A DNA stretch of 28,380 bases, from positions 1 through 28,380 of the forward strand of contig JBOGJG010000021.1 in the NCBI GenBank assembly GCA_050747825.1, in the 5' to 3' direction. Within the stretch, counting starts at the first letter, position 1; each line of letters starts with the position of its first letter. The notes below the pieces were generated by a model. That model saw only the letters and a list, made by a program, of their open reading frames with translations. It searched no databases and had not been told where the DNA came from. A program made the position numbers and the translations under genes. The stretch is from JBOGJG01 sp050747825. GTDB lineage: Bacteria > Acidobacteriota > UBA6911 > RPQK01 > JBOGJG01. This document shows, in pieces, positions 23,931-28,380 of this stretch.

Positions 23931-25025
23931 GTGGCTTTCGTGAATGCCCAGGAGATTGAGCGCAAGCTCGGTGACATCTGGGAGGAAATGGCTGGAGTCT
24001 CTGAAGATGAGCGGGCGGTGATGCGTGCCTGCGTTCTCAATTTCCTGGTTTATGCCGGTCGGGAAAAAGATGCCCCGGAGCTGGACGAATGCATTGCCAG
24101 GATCAGCCAAGAGCATCCTAGCCGGGTATTCCTGATACACTCCGGACCCGAAGATTCCGAATCCGTTTTGAGTGCGGATGTGGCGGCGCGCTGCCATACG
24201 CTTGGAAAAGGCAGGCACGTTTGCTGTGAGGTTATCAAGCTGAAGGCCCAAGGACAAAGCGCTGACGAGCTTTCCAGTCTTATCCGGCCTCTCCTGATCG
24301 CTGACATTCCCAGCATGTTGTGGTGGCGGCCGGATCCTCAATTCCAAAGCCGCCTTTTTTTGATGCTGGTATCAATGTGTGATCGGGTCATCCTGGACTC
24401 ACGACACCTCGCAGCCGATCAGTCCAATCTGGGCAGCCTGGCCGAACTCGTGGCGCAACGAGCCAGGTGGACGGTTGTCAGTGATCTCAACTGGGCACGA
24501 CTGACCTCCTGGCGAAGCGCCGTGGCCGGCTTCTTTGACGTGCCCAACTGGAGGCCGCAGCTTGAGCGCCTTGAGGATATCCAGATCGAATACCGCTCTT
24601 GGAACAGTGACTCCGCTTTACCCATTCAGCCGTTGCTGGCCGCGGGATGGATAGCCAGCCGTTTAAAGTGGAATGTGGCGGAGCGGATCTACCGGTCGCA
24701 CAGCGGATTCTCTCTAATCGCACGCCACCCGGGAGGAAAAGTGAATATAAGCTTCCGGCCGGAAGAAGTGTCCCGTGGCATTGTCGGTTTAAATTCAATT
24801 ATTGTCTCAACGGGCGGGGAGCAGACAACTCGTTTCGAGTCCACACTCGCCCCTGATGGGGAGCATATCGAGTGCAAAGCCAGGGCCGGAGGCCCCAGAG
24901 CTAAGAGTCATGTGGTCAGAGTGCCCGATGTGAGCGAGGCGGCGTTGCTCTGTCGAGAGCTCGAAATCCTGAGACACGACAGGGCCTACGAGCAGGCTCT
25001 GAACTTTGTCGTGCAATGCGTGTAG
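23931..25025 (+). CDS. opcA: Glucose-6-phosphate dehydrogenase assembly protein OpcA
   Basis: The 364-residue product is an OpcA-like protein, the factor that activates or assembles G6PDH in cyanobacteria and actinobacteria. It shows VMRACVLNFLVYAG near the start, HPSRVFLIH, SSLIRPLLIADIPSMLWWRP with the typical P.xLWW segment, DSRHLAADQSNLGSLAELVA and RSAVAGFFD. It has no known catalytic motif. GTG 23931 gives the usual N-terminus (INxQEIERKLGDIW-like); the frame is open further upstream into zwf but that part is unlike the family. The start is 62 bases after the zwf stop, and its end overlaps pgl by 10 bases. Confidence 0.85.
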   Translation: MAFVNAQEIERKLGDIWEEMAGVSEDERAVMRACVLNFLVYAGREKDAPELDECIARISQEHPSRVFLIHSGPEDSESVLSADVAARCHTLGKGRHVCCEVIKLKAQGQSADELSSLIRPLLIADIPSMLWWRPDPQFQSRLFLMLVSMCDRVILDSRHLAADQSNLGSLAELVAQRARWTVVSDLNWARLTSWRSAVAGFFDVPNWRPQLERLEDIQIEYRSWNSDSALPIQPLLAAGWIASRLKWNVAERIYRSHSGFSLIARHPGGKVNISFRPEEVSRGIVGLNSIIVSTGGEQTTRFESTLAPDGEHIECKARAGGPRAKSHVVRVPDVSEAALLCRELEILRHDRAYEQALNFVVQCV

Positions 25026-25780
25026 AGGCTGAGCTGTTCGTGGCGCCGGACGGGGGCGGTGCTTACCGGCGCTGCGCCGAACTTTTCGTCGAGGCTTCGG
25101 CCGCGGCCATCTCATCCACTGGCCGTTTCACCGTTGCTCTTTCAGGGGGCTCAACCCCGACGGAGCTTTACGGGCTTCTGAGTGGCGAGGCTTATCGGCT
25201 CCGCATCTCATGGCAAGACATTCACTTCTTCTGGGGCGATGAAAGATACGTCCCTCCCGACCACGCCGACAGCAACTTTCGAATGACGAAGGAGAGTTTG
25301 CTCGACCGGATCGGAGTTCCGTCTTCGAACATCCATCAGGTCGTGACTGACAGGGAAGATCCGGCTCAAATTGCAGCCGAGTATGAAAGCCAACTGGTTC
25401 AATTCTTTCGGCTTGCACGCTCCGGCCAGCCTCGCTTTGATCTCATCCTGCTGGGCATGGGAGAGGACGGTCATACGGCTTCACTCTTCCCGGAAACGCC
25501 TGCCTTGCAGGTAAAAGACCGCGCCGTCGTAGCCAACTACGTCGAGAAACTGGAATCGTGGCGAATCACCCTCACCCCCCCTGCCATCAATAACGCCTTG
25601 CACGTGATCTTCCTGATTACGGGGGCGTCCAAAGCGTCCGCTGTCCGGGATGTGCTGGAAGGGCCATACCGGCCCGAGAGGCTGCCCTCGCAACTTATCG
25701 ATCCGGTTAAAGGACGACTGACTTTTATTCTCGATCGGGCAGCGGCCGGAGGTCTCAGTGCACCTTCGCTGTCTCGATAG
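25016..25780 (+). CDS. pgl: 6-phosphogluconolactonase
   Basis: The 254-residue enzyme hydrolyses 6-phosphogluconolactone, the product of Zwf. The SugarP-isomerase-like fold is clear: VALSGGSTPTELYGLLS near residue 40, IHFFWGDERYVPPDHADSNF and FDLILLGMGEDGHTASLFP. Length agrees with the DevB group. The ATG lies inside the last codons of opcA, a 10-base overlap that suggests coupled translation. It completes zwf-opcA-pgl. Confidence 0.95.
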   Translation: MRVEAELFVAPDGGGAYRRCAELFVEASAAAISSTGRFTVALSGGSTPTELYGLLSGEAYRLRISWQDIHFFWGDERYVPPDHADSNFRMTKESLLDRIGVPSSNIHQVVTDREDPAQIAAEYESQLVQFFRLARSGQPRFDLILLGMGEDGHTASLFPETPALQVKDRAVVANYVEKLESWRITLTPPAINNALHVIFLITGASKASAVRDVLEGPYRPERLPSQLIDPVKGRLTFILDRAAAGGLSAPSLSR

Positions 25781-25940
25781 GAAATCGTTCTCGCCAGGCA
25801 TCCCATCCTCCCTGCAGGGCCACCGCTTTGAGACCGGTAGCCCGGAGTTCCTGCGCCGCACGGGCGCTGGTGGCCTCGGAGGGTCAGGCACAGTAGGTAA
25901 CGATCAGCCGTTTCTCATTCGGATAATCGCCCGCCCACCT
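25755..25940 (-). pseudogene. 3' end of a rhodanese-domain gene, cut by an insertion sequence
   Basis: The minus strand reads RWAGDYPNEKRLIVTYCA, then a TGA codon, then PSEATSARAAQELRATGLKA and LQGGWDAWRERFPIETAKVH, the C-terminal two thirds of a YCxCPxE-type rhodanese domain. The TGA at 25886-25884 stands exactly where the second Cys of that motif is expected. Upstream of RWAGDY the match stops at the edge of IS701-like sequence, so the 5' part of the gene is gone. Its stop codon lies inside the end of pgl, with which it converges. Confidence 0.7.
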
Positions 25941-25944
25941 AGTA

Positions 25945-26206
25945 TTACTCTGTTAAGTATAGCCGAAATTTGGACAGCCCTTGGGTTTAAACTGGGAAGG
26001 TGAAGTGGAAGCCCAGCCGGTGGCAAGAGAGCTTGCGACGCTTCGAGGAGTTCTTCAGCTCGATCGGAGCCGCTCTGGGCCGTGCGGAACGGCGTCGAAA
26101 CGCCGCCTATTACATTCAAGGGTTGCTGTTGCCAGGAGAACGGAAATCGGTCGAGCCGCTGGCCGAGCGGTTGCGGGTCGACAGCCAGCGATTGGGAATA
26201 AAATAG
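25945..26206 (+). mobile_element. Truncated IS701-family element (transposase N-terminus)
   Basis: From GTG 26000 the frame reads SLRRFEEFFSSIGAALGRAE, then RRRNAAYYIQGLLLPGERKS and VEPLAERLRVDSQRL, the start of IS701-type DDE transposases (pattern F..RaErRr.a..Y..GLL...eRKs.epla). It stops after 68 residues, before any catalytic residue. The left end, near CTCTGTTAAGTATAG, borders the rhodanese remnant and is presumably the insertion point. The right side was lost, perhaps when the IS1634-type element arrived. Confidence 0.65.
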
Positions 26207-26273
26207 GTGACACGCTCGAAATTCCGACCAAAAGCCGCGAAAACACTGAGTTCGAGTGGCGGTCTGGCACCTA

Positions 26274-28315
26274 CCAACTTCCACGGTCGAGTAAGTAAGA
26301 TTCAGCATTGGCGGGGATTGACTGATCCATTCCGTCACTATGCCGGAGCGACTTGCCAGGTCTTTACCGGCCTCATGATTTCGGCCGGAATCTTTAAGCT
26401 CGAGTAGATCTGCCGGTGAAGCGCTTCGGGAGTCGTGGCCTTGCGGACTTTCAGAACCGCTGCGTCGCATATCGGCAGGACCACCGTGACCACCTTGTGG
26501 GTGCTAAGCTGCCGGCAAAGAGTCCACCAGGAGGTATGGATCCCCTGATCCAGAAAAGTCTTCTCGATGGCCACCAGCAGGTGATCAGCGAGGATGCAGA
26601 GAAAAATGTGGGCCTGAGTGCGATGCTGGAGATGATGGAAAATCGGCCTTTCCAAAAGCGGGCTCTTCATCGCCCGAAAGGCCGCCTCCACTCGGCTCAG
26701 CAGCAGGTAAGACCGCCCAATCTCAACCGTCGTCAGATCCTGCCGATCCGTCTTTAACAGGTAGGCACCATCCAGTCTTTCAGCCCGATTCTGGTGCGTC
26801 TGCTCCTGCCACCCGAGCTGCCTCGGATGGCTGTTGAAGCTGATATCATAGTAGCGAGCTACCCGCGGATAGCGCTCCTTGAGCCTGCCGATTTGCCTGG
26901 TGAATCTTTTCGCTCTGTTTCAAGCGCCCCTTCTCCACCCGTTTTCTCAGTCGCTCCAGATGCGCGAGTAGGCGCTGCTCCTGCTTAAGCCGGAGGGCGC
27001 GATCTTTTTCCGGCCGGCCCTCACTCAAACAGAGAATGTAAGTTTGTTCTCCTTTTTTGCGGAGCTTGATCCAGACGCGTGTTTTTCTCTGATTCAGGTT
27101 CCAGGATGAAGGCGAGCGCACCACCTCTTGCCCATCCTCTTCTCGCTCAAAATCCTCCCACCAGGCGTCTCTTTCCCCAGGCCGTCCTCCCACCACATAA
27201 TGCAACCTTCGACTCCCAAGCAGGGCCAGATTGTCCTCCGAGCTCAGTCCCCAGTCCAGGATCACCGTGGTACCTACTTTGGATCCGGTGCGTTTCTGCA
27301 AAGAATCGAGCATCTCCTCCAGCGTGGTCACATCCGGCCGGTTCCCATCAAAAACCTCGTGGGCTTTGGGAAAACCGTCCCGGTCCAAAACCAGTCCCAC
27401 CACCACCTGTTTGCAATCCGGACGCTGGTCTCGTGAATAGCCCCGCTGGGCCTGCGGGTTCGCTTCGGCCGGCCCTTCAAAATAAGTGGAAGGTGAGGTC
27501 GTACAGCTAAACGGAATCATCCAGATTGAAAAGCGTTTTTTCTTTTTCAGCCAGCTCTTTTTCGATGCGTTCTCGATTCGGATGCAGCCGATCCAGATTC
27601 CGATACAAGGCTTCATCACTGAGACCGGACAAGTCCCCATTCACTACCTCTGCCGGCGCCCTTCGGGACATCCAGGGCACCATGGCGTGTTCGGAGAGTG
27701 GAAAGATCAAACGGTTCAGGACCATGGCCTCGGTCAGACGACAAGCCCGCCAAGAAAGCCCGACTCGGTCGATCTCATCCAGTCCCAAGCGCTGCCGCAT
27801 CTGGTGACCACGTGGACCGGGCCCGCCTCTCGCGCTTCCTCCAGATCGGACTTTTTCCGGATCGATGCGAACCTCACCCTGAAGCGCCCCTTCGGGGCCG
27901 GCTTTCGCCCCTTCACCGACTTTGTGCAGCAGTTGCTTCAACTCGGGGCCCTCCAGCTGAAGTGATTTTTGCCCTTGCAGACTGGCCTCAAGCTTGTGAG
28001 CTAAGTCTAGCCACTGCTCACGAGGAGCCGGAGCCAAACTTCCCAAGGAGCAGATAACCCGTTGTCGAGGACTTTTGTCCGTGAGTACCGACTCCACAAG
28101 AAGGTGATGGACGTAGGTTCTTCCTTTGTGAGTCTTGGTGGTCTTTCGGATGTACATCCGCCACTTACCAAGCCAACCTGACATCTAATTAATTACAAGC
28201 ACATTTATTCGTCACTATTTACGGCTTGCGCCAACCCGCACACCAAAAATCAACTACTTGCAGGGAGATCTTGCCTCGAATCGCCCCAAAATCAGGGTTA
28301 GACCGTGGAAGTTGG
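26274..28315 (-). mobile_element. IS1634-family insertion sequence, complete ends, decayed transposase
   Basis: CCAACTTCCACGGTC at 26274-26288 and its exact complement GACCGTGGAAGTTGG at 28301-28315 bracket a 2,042-base element containing one transposase gene read on the minus strand. Size and structure fit the IS1634 family. The flanks (GGCACCTA on the left, GCTAATTC on the right) show no obvious target duplication. About 150 bases lie between the right repeat and the transposase start. Confidence 0.75.
26338..28157 (-). pseudogene. IS1634-family transposase, broken by a stop and two frameshifts
   Basis: Starting MYIRKTTKTHKGRTYVHHLL and VESVLTDKSPRQRVICSLGS, the protein continues to KTLFNLDDSV, a TAG codon (27509-27507), LYDLT, a one-base insertion at 27488-27494, then STYFEGPAEANPQAQRGYSR and DQRPDCKQVVVGLVLDRDGF around the first catalytic Asp. 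A second extra base at 26891-26895 changes frame before IGRLKERYPRVARYYDISF, and the C-terminus has VEAAFRAMKSPLLERPIFHH and HIFLCILADHLL with the Glu region. Repaired, it would be about 605 residues. Three lesions mean it cannot transpose by itself. The TAG may have been TGG. Confidence 0.85.
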
Positions 28316-28380
28316 GCTAATTCGCTTTTGGCTCGGAATGTGGGGTATTGATAATCGCTTATCATTATTTGAACGAGGAG
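28316..28380. other. Window end beyond the insertion sequence
   Basis: These 65 bases lie outside the right inverted repeat. They contain an AT-rich partial palindrome (GATAATCGCTTATC) and no open frame of note. Confidence 0.3.

Overview
The window most likely comes from an acidobacterium (Acidobacteriota). This is inferred from three things: a serine/threonine-kinase N-terminal remnant of the type common in that phylum (6786-7046), an exported protein with a KDFWEKPFSEW start that I associate with the phylum (19821-20552), and the moderately high GC composition. No rRNA or other marker confirms it. There is no CRISPR array and no intact tRNA.

Layout. 1-2153: a 3' piece of a tRNA-Gly, a secreted enolase-superfamily lipoprotein, a 60-bp IS630 scrap and a small HNH protein. 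2173-5509 (minus strand): a PhoD-like phosphatase with a TPR front end, a small membrane protein, a C-terminal beta-barrel ORF and a TlpA-type thioredoxin; a dispersed inverted repeat lies between some of them. 5708-7046: an RHH antitoxin-like plus nucleotidyltransferase pair with its own promoter and operator, then an orphan kinase N-terminus. 7061-11138: an RRM RNA-binding protein, a Pit phosphate transporter and a three-gene arsenosugar operon (glycosyltransferase fragment, arsS, arsM) joined by ATGA overlaps. 11215-13669: a frameshifted DUF4143 ATPase and an exported sialidase-like protein. 13976-19414: an aminotransferase, a 988-residue FAD/Fe-S 2-hydroxyacid dehydrogenase and a MatC-type dicarboxylate carrier, probably one catabolic operon. 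19515-22187: a PAS scrap, an exported acidobacterial protein, a dead isochorismatase-family gene and a TIM-barrel isomerase. 22330-25780: zwf-opcA-pgl, the first two steps of the oxidative pentose phosphate pathway with the G6PDH assembly factor. 25755-28315: a rhodanese remnant cut by an IS701 fragment, then a complete but decayed IS1634-family element with 15-bp terminal inverted repeats.

Two themes stand out. First, gene decay: about ten broken genes or scraps sit beside long intact housekeeping and catabolic genes, which argues for real pseudogenisation rather than poor sequence, although single-base frameshifts cannot be told from errors here. Second, several genes (tlpA-like, RRM, pitA, the isomerase, opcA) have a -10-like hexamer ending only 6-8 nt before the start codon and no Shine-Dalgarno, the arrangement expected for leaderless mRNAs.
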